Assembly (NCBI RefSeq): GCF_031143425.1
Contig: NC_090447.1
Span: forward strand, 852,160,760 to 852,224,759
Length of the DNA: 64,000 nt
DNA from: Pleurodeles waltl
Lineage: Eukaryota; Chordata; Amphibia; Caudata; Salamandridae
Reading direction: 5' to 3'
Made by a program: the position numbers and the translations under genes. The notes under the pieces are model-generated. The model worked only from the letters and a program-made list of their open reading frames with translations. It was not told the origin of the DNA and searched no databases. Of this stretch, positions 9,927 through 22,066 are shown piece by piece. How positions within the stretch are numbered: position 1 is the stretch's first letter; each line of letters starts with the position of its first letter.

Positions 9927-12475
9927 TGTAGGAAGTTGGCTCTGCATGTACTATTTTCAAAGTAAGAAATAGTGTGCACAGAGTCCAAGGGTTCCCCTTA
10001 GAGATAAGATAGTGGCAAAAAGAGATCATTCTAATGCTCTATTTTGTGGTAGTGTGGTCGAGTAGTAGGCTTATCAGAGGGTAGTGTTAAGCATTTGTTG
10101 TACACACACAGGCAATAAATGAGGAACACACACTCAAAGACTTACTCCAGGCCAATAGGTATTTATATAGAAAAATATATTTTCTTAGTTTATTTTAAGA
10201 ACCACAGGTTCAAGATTTACAAGTAATACTTCAAATGAAAGGTATTTCACTCAGGTATTCTAGGAACTTTGATTATTCACAATAGCATGTACAGTTTTGA
10301 CAAAAATGGCAATAAGCTATTTTAAAAGTGGACACAGTGCAAAAATCAACAGTTCCTGGGGGAGGTAAGTAATTGTTAAGTTCACAGGTAAGTAAAACAC
10401 TTACAGGGTTCAAAGTTGGGTCCAAGGTACCCCACAGTTGGAGGTTCAAGGCAACCCCAAAGTTACCACACCAGCAGCTCAGGGCCGGCCAGGTGCAGAG
10501 GTCAAAGAGGTGCCCAAAACACATAGGCTTCAATGGAAACAGGGGTGCCCCGGTTCCAGTCTGCCAGCAGGTAAGTACCCGCGTCCTCGGAGGGCAGACC
10601 AGGGGGGTTTTGTAGGCCAACGGGGGGGACACAAGCAGGCACAGAAAGTACACCCTCAGCGGCACAGGGGCGGCCAGGTGCAGAGTGCAAACAGGCGTTG
10701 GGTTTTGTATTGGAATCAATGGGGAGACCCGGGGGTCTCTTCAACGATGCAGGCAGGCACAGGGGGGCTCCTCGGGGTAGCCACCACCTGGGCTAGGCAG
10801 AGGGTCGCCTGGCTTCTGCACTGGAGTTCGGTTCCTTCAGGTCCTGGGGGCTGCGGGTGCAGTGTTGGTTCCAGGCGTCGGGTCACTTGTTACAGGCAGT
10901 CGCGGTCAGGTAGAGCCTCTGGATTTCCTCTGCAGGTGTCGCTGTGGGGGCTCAGGGGGGTCGTCTCTAGTTTCTCACAGGCTCGCAGTCGCCGGGGAGT
11001 CCGCCCTGAGGTGTTTGTTTTCGGCAGGTTGAGCCAGGGACGTCGGGTGCAAAATCTCACGCTTCCAGCGGGAAACGTGGAGTCTTTAAAGTTGCTTCTT
11101 TGTTGCTGAAAGTTGCAGATGGTTGAACAGAGCCCCTGTTCACGGGAGCTTCTTGGTCCTTTGGGTGCAGGGCAGTCCTCTGAGGCTTCAGAGGTCACTG
11201 GTCCCTGTTGGATGCATCACTGTTGCAGTTTTTGTCGAAGTAGGGAGACAGGCCAGTGGGGCTGGGGCCAAATCAGTTGTCGTCTCCGTCTTCACTGCAG
11301 GGCTTCAGGTCAGCAGTCCTTCTTCTTCTTTAGGTTGCAGGAATCTAGTTTCCTAGGTTCTGGGGGCCCCTAAATACTGAATTTAGGGGTGTTTTTAGGT
11401 CTGGGAGGGCAGTAGCCAATGGCTACTGTCCTTGAGGGTGGCTACACCCTCTTTGTGCCTCCTCCCTGTGGGGAGGGAGGCACATCCCTAATCCTATTGG
11501 GGGAATCCTCCATCCACATGGTCTCCCCCAGGATTTCTAAAGGTAAGAGTCACCTCAGTTCAGGACACCTTAGGGGCTGTCCTGACTGGGGGGTGACTCC
11601 TCCTTGTTTTTCTCATTATCTCCTCCAGCCTTGCTGCCAAAAAGTGGGGGCAGTGGCCGGAGGGGCGGGCTTCTCCACTAGCTGGGATGCCCTGGGGTGC
11701 TGTAACAAAAAGGGAGAGCCTTTGAGGCTCACGGCCAGTTGTTACAGTTCCTGCAGGGGGAGGTGAGAAGCACCTCCACCCAGTACAGGCTTTGTTCCTG
11801 GCCACAGAGTGACAAAGGCACTCTCCCCATGTGGCCAGCAAGATGTCTGGTGTGTGGCAGGCTGGCAAAAACTAGTCAGCCTACAATGGAAGTCAGGTAT
11901 GTTTTCAGGGGGCATCTCTAAGATGCCCTCTGGGTGTATTTTACAATAAATTGCACACTGGCATCAGTGTGCATTTATTGTGCTGAGAAGTTTGATACCA
12001 AACTTCCCAGTTTTCAGTGTAGCCATTATGGTGCTGTGGAGTTCGTGTTTGACAGACTCCCAGACCATATACTCTTATGGCTACCCTGCACTTACAATGT
12101 CTAAGGTTTTGCTTAGACACTGTAGGGGCATAGTGCTCATGCACATATGCCCTCACCTGTGGTATAGTGCACCCTGCCTTAGGGCTGTAAGGCCTGCTAG
12201 AGGGGTGACTTACCTATGCCACAGGCAGTGTGAGGTTGGCATGGCACTCTGAGGGGAGTGGCATGTCGACATAGTCATTTTCTCCCCACCAGCACACACA
12301 AGCTGTGAAGCAGTGTGCATGTGCTGAGTGTCAGGGTTGTGCCAATTGTGGAGACAAAGGTACAGTGATGCTGGGGCCTGGTTAGCAGGGTCCCAGCACA
12401 CTTTCAAGTCATAACTTAGCATCAGCAAAGGCAAAATGTTAGGGGGTAACCATGCCAAGGAGGCATTTCCTTACA
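9927..12475 (-). mobile_element. Solo LTR, Gmr1/Gypsy-related (LTR-1)
   Basis: 2549 bp beginning TGTAGGAAGTTGGC and ending GGCATTTCCTTACA (TG...CA). Flanks are CTTAG (9922-9926) and CTTTG (12476-12480), a 5 bp target duplication with one mismatch. It aligns along its length with the inverted LTR at 49782-52462. Its coding orientation is taken as - because the end at 12475 corresponds to the GTTACCCCC-containing 5' start seen in the related LTRs at 63148 and 49782. It has no internal region, so it is a recombination remnant. The long + frames inside it (10438-11109, for example) are not genes. Confidence 0.85.
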
Positions 12476-13316
12476 CTTTGTGACCACAACTGCTGTGAAG
12501 TGTGGAGGTCTTCCTGATTGAATCCACGAATCCCATACTCGCAAAGTTGAGTGTCTCCTTGATAGGACAGCGCCTGTCCTAGAGGAACCATTGGAATGAG
12601 AAAGACAACCTCAACAGGTCGGCCAAGCTGTTGAGGACCAAGATGAGCTGGAAGTAGCACTCGATCAAGTTGAAGAGGGTCTTGAGTAAGTCACAACTGA
12701 GTCTGAAGCTGAAACAGTAGAGTGTTGTTCTGTGACGAATGAGTCAGATTCAGAATCAGACCCCAGAGAAGGAAAAAGTGCTGGAAGAAAGCGAGTGGAA
12801 GCTGGAGACTGGTTGCCTTGAAGACAAGAATGAGGAAAAGTGAGTATGCCTAAGGAACGAGTGCCACCAGCGATTGCTGAGGAAACTCAGAACTCTGGTT
12901 TGAGAGAAAGTGAAGATGAAAGTGTTGCATTGACAAAGTAAAAAAGAACAGTGCCTAGCCATAGGTATTCTTCACCCGAGTAGACCTACTTTGCAAATGA
13001 CGCAGATCAAGAATTCTGGGAGTATTAGTCAACATACAGGTACGGCTGACCCTCCATGAACTGAATATTGTGATTGAGTTATACCTTGAACTTTCATTGT
13101 CATCCATGAGTTAGTTTGCATGCACATTAGAGACATTTACATTGATTAGAAACAAAAATTTGAAAGATTTCCTAGGCCCTAGTAGAAGAAAGAGGGTTGT
13201 CCCTTATAAGAACATAGAGTAGGGTTAGGGAAGTCTCACGCAGATTTAATAATGTTGATAAATGAACTTTTGAACTTTCTTTTGCTGTTTGCATTGGTGA
13301 AATCAAAAAAGAAAAT
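12476..13316 (+). pseudogene. End of ERV integrase and start of env region
   Basis: The first ~60 bp complete the integrase C-terminal domain interrupted by LTR-1. Then follow Glu/Ser-rich fragments with stops (around 12650-12960) and a short stretch without a usable frame. Nothing in it is intact. Assignment to the pol-env junction is by position. Confidence 0.4.
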
Positions 13317-14950
13317 GTGCTTAGTAATAGATCTGATTCTAAAGACGTAATGGAGCCAAATATGAGAAATAGATGTAAATACAAAGTAGGTGCTTTATTG
13401 CTCATTTCCTTTGTAATGCTAATACTTTTACTAGTAGGAATGTTTTCCCCTACCAGTCCTGTAGAAGAAGAGATATCTTCTAGTGATCTTCCCCAAACTA
13501 TTAATCCTCAGAAAAGTAGTGAGTTAGATGAGAAAGCATTACACTTTGTTGCATCTAGGGGAGATTATTCTGCAAATGTAAATTTTTGCTTGCTATATGA
13601 ATATGTAGAGACTATGGAGTTGGAGATAGCTATATATGCACTCAATTGCCTGCTTCTATTTCAGAAGGCATTGCCTATTATCATATTCCTTTGACTTATG
13701 GGATTTCATGTAGTCTTTTGTTGAGTTTGTTTTATGGAACAGAACATTATCATTATTATTTTTCAAACTACGGTTTAGTTCTTTCAGAAATCCCTATGAC
13801 TGATCGTTTGAAAAGGCATCCAGCTCCCTTGGAAATAAAAATAATTGCAAGATTTTTCAAACCTGTTTCTACTTTAGACACAATTTATGCACACTGACAC
13901 AATTTAACCCAAATATATTAGCAGATGTTGAGCAGAAATTCATGAATTTACTTGAGGACAGAAGAAGAAAGTTGGAAGCCATCTCGCAGTTAGATGAACA
14001 TTTCCGGAGTCAAAATAAGCGGACAAAGGAAGAAATAGAACATCGGTTAGCTGGAAACTCAGCTGCCTTAGCTCTAGACTGGGAACACAAAGGAAGATTG
14101 TGCTTTTGGATGGAAATATCTGAGACTGATAATGTGGTTGTGGGAACGAGTGAAAGTGAACACACTTTTGAAGTTTGAGGGAACTATAAGTTTTATTTGG
14201 ATGGAGAGGACGCTGTTATCCCTGGAGTTTATTTTCTTGTGTAAAACATGCGTATTTTACATTGCCAAAAGGATGGTATGGTATGTGTTATTTGGGGAAT
14301 GTTGTTCCCAATATTTATCATGTAGAACATGTAGACAATCCTGTTTAGACGCAAGGTTCTAGATCTAAGTGAAGTGTGAGTTCAGAGAACTGATAGGAGA
14401 CATCTTTGGCACTTTAATACAGTCTGTGGGAGTGATTTTGAATTATTTGAAGATTAGAAGCTTGTCTACTATAGTGGATAAACTAGCCACTAGTACTGCT
14501 GGAGCATCACTGGCTGTAAATTATGAGATGATAGCAATCAGATCAATGGTTTTACAAAATCGTCTTGCATTAGACATGTTACTTGCAAAAGAAGGTGGAG
14601 CCTGTCAGATGCTTAAGGTCCAACAATGTGGTACTTTCATTCTGAATAAGAGTAGGTTCTGCAAAAGTATATTCAGAATATTTCAGAGTTGACAAAGGAT
14701 TTGAGAGAGCTGGATGCGACAGGTGTTTGGGAGTAGCTGGAGATTAATTTTCTGCTATTGGTAAATGGTAAAATTTGGGAAGTGGAATTGTAGGTTTTGT
14801 ATTGAGACTATTGTGGGAATAGTTGGATACAATTTTTTTTTAATAATAAGGATTCAGCATGGTAGAAAGAAAAAAAGATCAGAAGTTGAGTTGCAAGATA
14901 GTCAGTGTAAATATTATGATGACATGAAACATTTGGAAGAATCCAGATGA
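13317..14950 (+). pseudogene. ERV env remnant with transmembrane subunit
   Basis: Near 13386-13445 is a 20-residue hydrophobic segment after a basic, Asn-rich start, which could be a long leader/anchor. Fragments of a surface-unit-like region follow to about 14360. The frame 14369-14692 looks like a retroviral transmembrane subunit: a heptad-like helix, the conserved LQNRLALDMLLAKEGG region, and a Cys pair spaced C-x6-C where the neighbouring third Cys is replaced by Gly. The membrane anchor after it (about 14765-14850) is broken by stops. No intact envelope protein is encoded. Confidence 0.6.
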
Positions 14951-15019
14951 AAGCTGTCCAAAACAACTAGGTTTTAAAGAGTCTCATTCCAGAATGAAGT
15001 GGGTTTGTGATGACATTAC

Positions 15020-15410
15020 ACATCCTCAGAGGGAGGGTTGAAAGAGCATAATCTGGCTGTGCATTATGCCTCTTAAAACATGAGATGGGGTGGTTATATT
15101 TATTTTTGTAATGTGTAAGGCGAATTGTTAAACGTAGTGCTCTAAAATTTATCAGTAAAAGTGCACAATTAAGTTTGTTTCATGTATGCCACTTTTATTC
15201 CTAATTTGCAAGAATGTCTAAGTTATAGTATTTTAGAAATGTTATTCTTTATAATCATTTTATATTTGACAAGTTTAACATTTAGGCATATTAGACTGAA
15301 AGTATATTTGTGTTCATTTTAGTTTGGTCGGAGTGAAGGCTGCATTCTTTTTGTGTGTTCTAATCTTCAACGTGAATGCTAGTTTTTCCAAAGCTGCAGG
15401 TGCCAGCTAG
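15020..15410 (+). repeat. ERV polypurine tract and possible 3' LTR
   Basis: A purine-rich run at 15028-15040 (CAGAGGGAGGGTTG) follows env, as a polypurine tract would. The AT-rich ~370 bp after it would be the 3' LTR. I cannot define its ends: there is no second copy in the window and no clear TG...CA pair. Confidence 0.35.
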
Positions 15411-15416
15411 TAAATA

Positions 15417-15854
15417 TGGGCCCTCCTGACACAGTTTTCTGAGGCAGAGGGACATGCAGATTTACAAGGAATCATGAATCTGAGGCAGCGCCAAAAACTA
15501 ACGCCATACCAGGGATGGCGTTAGCATGGTGCAACAAGGTGAAATACTTTTATTTCTCCTTGTTTTTCCTTTATCTATGTATGCTGCAGTGCCAAATTGC
15601 CATTGTAGATTGTTTATTGGCAGGAAGGGACACCTTTCTGCACATAAACAATAATTTGCTTCAACACAGACACTCTTGCACTGTGGTGCTAGGATGCCTG
15701 CGTTGGCCCCGGCAGCTAAATTTAGCGCCATCGCTAGAGGAAACACAGGGGTGCGCTGTATCTTTTTAAATACAACGCATCCTTGCATTTCTAAAGTGAT
15801 TCAGCGCGTGCTGCCAATTTTGGCGCACCACCTTGCCACCCTCTAGTAAATATG
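15417..15854. mobile_element. MITE-like hairpin element, diverged copy
   Basis: The segment is bounded by exact 12 bp direct repeats CTAGTAAATATG (15417-15428 and 15843-15854). Inside are blocks shared with the elements at 20958 and 42257: an imperfect hairpin around TTGTTTATTGGCAGGAAGG and a GTGCTAGGATG block. No coding capacity. The direct repeats may be a target duplication or conserved ends. Confidence 0.5.
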
Positions 15855-16100
15855 CTACTTAATTTTAGAATCCAGGCATCACATACGTTTCCTGATTTTC
15901 TGCATTGTGGCTCTTGAAGTCTTGGTCTTTTATCTGTCACTTTGATTTTAACATTGTGCAACACCATAATTCTCCATTGGTGATTTTCTATATCTATACT
16001 ATGGTTTTGAGACTCGTTTGTGTAACCTTGGCTTCAAGTATGTAATAAAGCCCTTTGAAATTTTAATTTGGACTCTGAGGTTTAAGTGTAACTAACAAGT
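15855..16100. other. Unassigned non-coding DNA
   Basis: AT-rich sequence between two MITE-like elements. No feature recognised. Confidence 0.6.
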
Positions 16101-16482
16101 TGCACTAGGCATAATGTATGCAAATGGGTGTTCCCCTATTAGGGGGAATGCAAAAATGGCACAAAGAAATCTAAGAGATGCCTTTGCGTCATTTTTTCCA
16201 GCACTTTTAACGTCTGCTCAGAGAGGGGCGTAAAGGGGGGCATGCCATTGTTTTCAATGGGCCCCTATATACTGTTCAGGGTTAGCACCGGACATTTGCC
16301 ACTAACCCTGAACAGTACATCAATAGCTTCAGAAATTCTGATGCTATTGCCCCCTACCCTGCGCCATTGAGCTTAGTATTTTAAATATGGCGCACACATA
16401 GTGGCAGTAGGGGGGCACAAGGGGCTGCAAGAAAGGTGGCGCTACATGTTATGTAGTGCCACTTTTCTGAAATCTGGCCCTA
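16100..16482. mobile_element. MITE-like hairpin element, left-truncated
   Basis: Shares order and motifs with the right part of the element at 17682-18218: a CATAATGTATGCAAA start, a GTTCCC block, a CAATGG block and an ending in ...AAATCTGGCCC. It contains a perfect 16-bp-stem hairpin, TACTGTTCAGGGTTAG at 16270-16285 with its complement at 16302-16317. No gene. Confidence 0.55.
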
Positions 16483-17681
16483 CAAGTTCCTGTACTTCAT
16501 TATTTTCTGACACTACATGTGCCCATGGAGGACATGAAGTCATGTTGGTGGGATCTCAAGGTGGAAGCACAGCAATTTCTGGTTCACTGCTCAGGCTTCA
16601 TGGTCTCTATATGTAGAGCATGTAACAAACGACAGTACTTATGCGGTCCCAGAACTTCTGCTTCTGCAGAGGCTCACCACTATCTTGATTCAGTGCCTTT
16701 CCAGAGAACTGGGAATACATTGTAGGCGCCTATCCCTTGAGGATCCACAAAACGACTTCTCCGATAAAATGGTCATATGGCAGTGAGGAACAATAACCCC
16801 TTATGCCATTATCAGCAGCTGCAACCAAAGGTTGATGGATGTAAGATGATCAATGGGAGACAGATACTCACAAAGCCTAAATAGCTATGTTTTTCGGTAT
16901 ATATGCTATATGCTCTTTAGACTTAGCTGTCACTAGCTAGATCTAAAACTGATCCACTCCTGAATGGCTCTTTCAGTCTGAGAAAGGCAGACCTGGTTTG
17001 CCATTGCCCCATTTTAGCTGGAAATGCAACCTAACCACACACTAGGTTCCATGAACATCACAGTGTAAAACAGCATGAGTCAGAGATTTCCATTAGTTTT
17101 CCTGGGCTTCTTTGCGACTGTCGTAAAGGTTAGAAATCTATTCCAAACGTCAGATAAACTTACAGGTCTAACTATTCCAACTTTTCCAATCCAAGATCCT
17201 GAGAGAATTGTGCTAAAGAACGTACCTCTGTCATTGTCTGCCGGTGCTGATGTCATAGAGAACCCCATTGGGGAGTGTGCATTTCACAAAAAAAGACCCA
17301 TATTACATAATATGCTGGTCTGCATATTAAATTATCAAACACACTAATTGTAAATTATTACTGACACATAAACATAAAAAACTGTAATTTAAATAAATTA
17401 CCCAAGAATTTATAAATACTCTTATATTTCATTGACAGTTTACATTCTTATCTTTCACCTTGTTGCTCAATGTATCGATCTGTAAAAGGTTACTGTATTT
17501 ATACTTCATATTTAGGGTGTAGGTGGTTGGGAGCTATCAATTGAAGAAACTGCCTTTCCTGCCTCTTTTTTGAGTCCTCCGTGTTCTGTGTGATCTATTG
17601 TTCCTCATATCAGTTGTTCTGAAAGTAACAGTAAGCAATGCCTACAATTTATAGGACATCCTTTCCTAGTAACAATCTATT
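16483..17681. other. Unassigned non-coding DNA
   Basis: About 1.2 kb without recognisable coding potential, known repeats or strong structure. The short open frame at 17075-17347 has no recognisable similarity. Confidence 0.6.
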
Positions 17682-18218
17682 GGCCAGATGTACAAGCCCC
17701 TTGCGCCCCTTAGTGCCACATTTGTGGCAAAATATTTCCACAAATGTTACGCTAACTGGTCACTTCCATAGAGCCATATTAACAGGGTGGTGCAAACTAG
17801 GTTTTGCGCCACCTTGTAAACCCTTTGCTCCACATCATGCATAATATATGCATGATGTATGCAAAGGGACGTTCCCTCATTAGAAGGTCACTAAAAATAT
17901 CGCAATGGAATCTACAAGATTCCATTGTGAAATTTCTAGCCTCATTTTCAATGCCTGCTTAAACCAGGTGTCAAAATCAGGCTCCCATTGATTTCAAGGG
18001 GCCTCTTAACTCTATCCTGGATTAGCGTCATTTTGTTTACGGTAATACAGTATAGCGTTACAATAGCATCAATAAAATTATGCTATTGCCCCTAACATGC
18101 GCCATGGTGTGCCGTATTGTAAAGACGGTGCTACAATGGTGGCGTTAGGGGATGCAAGGGGGCCACAAGAAAAATGGTGCATCACTAGTGATGCTCCACT
18201 TTCTTGTAAATATGGCCC
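17682..18218. mobile_element. MITE-like element with GGCCA...TGGCC ends
   Basis: 537 bp, ends GGCCAGATGTACAAG and CTTGTAAATATGGCCC, which are near-inverted repeats. Inside are nested palindromes, including GCATGATG... around 17836-17862 and a CAATGGAATC...GATTCCATTG pair near 17903-17927. A non-autonomous DNA element is the simplest reading. The mobilising transposase is unknown. Confidence 0.6.
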
Positions 18219-19796
18219 TGTGTTCCTAAATAGAATCATGGCCACAGGACAGAGTGTAGGATCAAGTCCTTATTACGATAGGTCCTGGATTGGTGCAATC
18301 TGTGATTGCATAACAGAAATTAAATGTAAATCCTTAGGGTGTGCGTAGAGCAAGTGTGGTTCCCCTTATCTTAATCAATACTATGGAGTGCCTTTCCCTG
18401 ATGTTTTACCTGTTCACAGGACGTAATACGAGTTATCTCTTTCAAGAATGGACCACGGACGAAGGAACCTATGCTAATAACCCTTTAGTTGGGGGAGGTT
18501 ACATTCTGTGGATGTAAGCTTCAATTCCACAAGGAAATGCATAAAGGGGTCTATTGATATTGTCAGGGGTAGAGGAGCAGGGGAAAGTAGACCCACCCAC
18601 ATCAAACAGACTAGTATCAGGAGTCGAACACCATTCTTGCCGTTACACAGATACAGATCCCTACCATCAGCATTATTGCCCATGAGACACACATCAGAAG
18701 TATTAGACAGCAGGAGGGGGATTTTACCTGCCTCCCTGAGGTTATGCTCTTGTCTGGATCCTAAAGTTTCCCATATTTCAGTTCCTGTAATTTCCTCCCT
18801 CTAAACTCACAAACCAGTTAGGGGAATCAACATAGTCTCATGAGACAGGTAATTCTGCTCTGTGAGTCTCTATGAGGGAATGCTCTCTTCATGTCCATTT
18901 CCCATGAGCTGCTTTGAGGAATGGACTGTGCTTGATTTGTAAAAGAAAGTGATTGTGCCCGAAACTCTGTTTAGAAGCCTATGATCGTTGTAATTAAACA
19001 TTGGTGCTCCGAACATCAAGGCTGGTAGTCTTAAATCCACATCATGGCTTTATTATCCTCTCATGAAACTCCCTGCCCTTTTTTCTAACTTTGCGCTTAC
19101 CGGCTTTCCGACTTTGTAACTTTTTTCTGTCTTTCTCGCCCTCCATCTTTGCAGCTATATTTTTTCCCTCTTGCTCTCGGGAAATGTACAATGAGGAAAA
19201 ATAAGTGATGAGCCCTGAAAATATGTGCCAGTGGCCCCCACCAGCAATCACTGGCTAAAAATGTGCACTTTGAATGGGCTTACGGTGATAAATAACTATA
19301 TGAAATCTATGGTACTGCCTGGCATATCACGAAGGCTAAAGTTAGCACCTGCCCAGTGAAAGAATAAAGCGTTTAGCCAATGCCAACCCACAAACATAGT
19401 TGATGATCCTAGTGATGACCTGCATGCATAACCCATTTACTGCCCTTTCTTGGAATATTGTTCTTTGTGTGACTTCATCCCCACAGTGCTTGAAATGGAA
19501 ATATAGTAGTGCAGGTACTCTTTGTACCAGAGTACCTGCTTGCTACTGCGAAGTGAGGGTACTTTCCCATTAAAAGCATTGGAACAGTGCTGAGAAGTGC
19601 TGTTAATGTCCCTTCAAAATTTAGGAAGCCCAGGTACTGAGTACCTGCCCATTTAAAGCACTGATTCCACATGAGAAATAATGCCCTTTCACAAAGGATC
19701 ACCACAGAAGTGTTTCTCAAACTTGAGATGTTCTTATCTATCCACATGGTCTAGCACTAGTTAACAGCAGTGAAAAGGGTGTGGCTATACCTCCAT
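18219..19796. other. Unassigned non-coding DNA
   Basis: About 1.6 kb. Nothing recognised beyond a purine/pyrimidine-biased stretch near 19080-19160. Confidence 0.6.
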
Positions 19797-19995
19797 AGCT
19801 TCCAACACTGGAACTGGGGAACACAACCAGGTTTGAGGCTCATCATCACCTCAACATCCTGTGATTATGGGCAAATCACTTATCTCCTGGTTCCTTAAAA
19901 CCGAGTGTGACCTTGCGTAACGTGGTGCTCATGTAAAGCACTTTAATACCTACGGGTCGAGTTTGTGCTACACAAAAACTGCATATAAACAAATG
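19797..19995 (+). mobile_element. MIR/CORE-SINE-like fragment
   Basis: Contains the order TGATTATGGGCAAATCACTT, TATCTCCTGGTTCCTTAAAA and TGTAAAGCACTTTAATACCT, which resembles the CORE part and L2-type tail of ancient vertebrate SINEs (MIR family). The tRNA-like head is not evident. Call by eye only. Confidence 0.4.
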
Positions 19996-20957
19996 GCTCT
20001 CTGACAGGCAAGTCTGGTCCCAGTAGACCAAAAGAGCAGCCTTCATTGCTAGGAGGTACCTGTCAGTCATCCCACTCCCACTTGGCCATGTATAGCAGTA
20101 AACCTAAGGGGGTCAACCTGTGTATGCCTCAAGTTCACATTCATCCTCCTAACAATCGCCTAAGTGCAGGCAACCTTACACCATTCTCATGAGACGTAGT
20201 TAGAACTCTAGTTCTGAAATGAACGAACTTCGCTTGATTTCTGACCAACACATGCACGTCACAAAGGATAAACCAACTGATTAATCTCAGCAAGTTTAAA
20301 CATGGAAGATTCCAATGTTATTTACTCAAAACATACTCCCTCAATAAATATGAAATAGTTTGCAAGATTGCAAGATTGGTGGGAAAATGTTGACGCACTA
20401 TTAACGGCCATTGTATAAGGCACACACTGGTTTTTCTTCGAACTTGTAAAATACTACTATTGTTATGTTGCAAAAAAAGAATAAGATCGCCAAAGTGTTT
20501 GTAATATGGGAAGTAACCTTTTAAGACAACGTGGAAACAATCACATCAAAAAGTTAAAAGTTGTACTTTGATCTCTGTTCATCTGTGTTCTTTTATCAGC
20601 GCTATGAGTTCTACCAGAAACAACCTTGACAGCAGGAAGCGTTTCCTTGCCAGCACTAATAATAAGAAAAAGCAGCCGAAAGTGAAAGTTGTTTAGACTT
20701 TCAGTGAACTAGCATGAAGTACTGTGTTTTTATCCGTGTTTCACGTGCTACGCTGCCTGGTACAGTGTTTCTAATGAAAGTGGTTCCCCTAGGTACAATA
20801 TGGTCTTAAATTCACATAAGAATATTATTGTATCGGGCTTAACGTATGCTTCGACTAAATTGTATGTTGGCATGGATTCTGGCGGACACCAATTCCAAGG
20901 TGCCATTTCATTTAGGCCACTTTGAGTTCTATTCACATCAACTAGGTAGGAGACGAA
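19996..20957. other. Unassigned non-coding DNA
   Basis: About 960 bp. No repeat or gene recognised. Confidence 0.6.
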
Positions 20958-21620
20958 CCAGGACCTTATTTACAAAGCTTTGGTTTAAGGCAGTGTTGCA
21001 AGTCTTTTTGCCGCTCTGTGCTGCACTGTGTCAAAACAAAAGGGCCAGAAAGCGCTGTATCTACAAGATATGGCACATTCCTGTTCTTGTCCCCTGTGCT
21101 GGCGCACAAATTGCTGGCGTGGGCCAATGCAGGCATCTTTTCACCATGGTGTAAGGATGCCTGCATTGCGGGGATGACTGTTTTTGTGCAGGAAGGGACA
21201 CCTTCTTGCACAAAAACATTCATGTGAGGCTTTTTCCTCCTTCTATATGTGCTGCAGGATGCAGCACACATAGAAAGCAGAAAAAGGGGGAGAAATAATG
21301 TTGTCTCTCCCTGTTGCCTCACCCTTATGCCACCCGTGGGGTGGCGTAGGAGACTGGCGCATTCCCAGGTTTACGAAACCTCGTAAATCTGTGAATGCAT
21401 CAGATGCCTTGGGTGTTGTGTTGGACCACCCACAGCAACACCCATGGAACGCCCCTTTCACGCAGAGTAATACTTGAGAAGGGGCCATATCTACAGGACT
21501 ATGTAAAGTCACGTAACGTGGCTTTGCGTTGCCTTGTAGATATGGTCATGCAGCCTGTGCCGCCGGTGTGTCAAAAAAGTGAAGCACTGGTGGCGCAGGC
21601 CATTTCTAAATGAGACCCCC
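20958..21620. mobile_element. MITE-like multi-hairpin element
   Basis: Same family as 42257-42872: ends ACCTTATTTACAAAG and CATTTCTAAATGAGACC, an internal hairpin around 21179-21222 (TGTTTTTGTGCAGGAAGG and its complement), a GAGAAATAATG... block, and a GGTGTTG...CAACACC pair near 21410-21450. No coding capacity; the short frames across it are artefacts. Confidence 0.6.
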
Positions 21621-21930
21621 GGGCTTACAGTCTAGTTGCGTAATAACAGAAAGGAAGGGGTAATCTGTGGCTGCAGCTACCATCCTGTTGTTATTCGTGG
21701 GTTCCGCACTAATGCTCAGTCCAAGCCACAACTGAGCACAGAGGCATGCAGGGCAGCAGCTTGAGAGTGAGGGACCACAGAATCTTCTCATGGTGTTGCT
21801 GTACCTTGTTTGAGAATAGAGAGGTGTTAGAAGAGGCTGAACTTCGATTTTCGGGTAGCTCCAAGACTGACCCTGCACAAAAGTTCGCCATGGGAAGCTG
21901 GCTGTAGTAGCCACTGGGCCCTCCCGTCTT

Positions 21931-22066
21931 GCCACAAACAATGTTTACAGACCCTTTCCGCCTCGCCACAAACAATATTTACAGACCCTTTCTGTCTTGC
22001 CACAAACAATGTTTACAGACTCTTCCCGCCTTGCCACAAGCTGTTTACAGACCCGTGTTTGATGAG
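21931..22066. repeat. 34 bp tandem repeat, four units
   Basis: Units start at GCCACAA, at 21931, 21965, 21999 and 22033, exactly 34 bp apart. The consensus includes GCCACAAACAATGTTTACAG and then ACCCTTTCCGCCTT. Units differ at a few positions and the last is shortened. It lies about 0.85 kb past the claudin exon donor, inside the presumed first intron. Confidence 0.9.

Larger units (their letters stand above)
6019..15410 (+). mobile_element. Decayed endogenous retrovirus, interrupted by a solo LTR
   Basis: Domains appear in retroviral order on +: gag remnant, protease, reverse transcriptase, RNase H, integrase and an env-like region with a recognisable transmembrane subunit, then a purine-rich tract near 15028-15040. 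Each gene has several stops or frameshifts, and two catalytic residues are replaced. The pol and env style suggests a class I (gamma/epsilon-like) lineage, which is an inference from motifs only. The 5' LTR and most of gag are missing: the sequence meets the end of Harbinger C at 6015. A solo LTR of an unrelated element occupies 9927-12475. Confidence 0.75.

Noticed and set aside
10438..11109. 223-codon + open frame
   Set aside because: It lies wholly inside solo LTR-1, is matched by non-coding sequence in LTR-2 and has no recognisable domain.
21931..22066. CRISPR-like array
   Set aside because: Repeats are directly adjacent with no spacers, and the context is a vertebrate genome.
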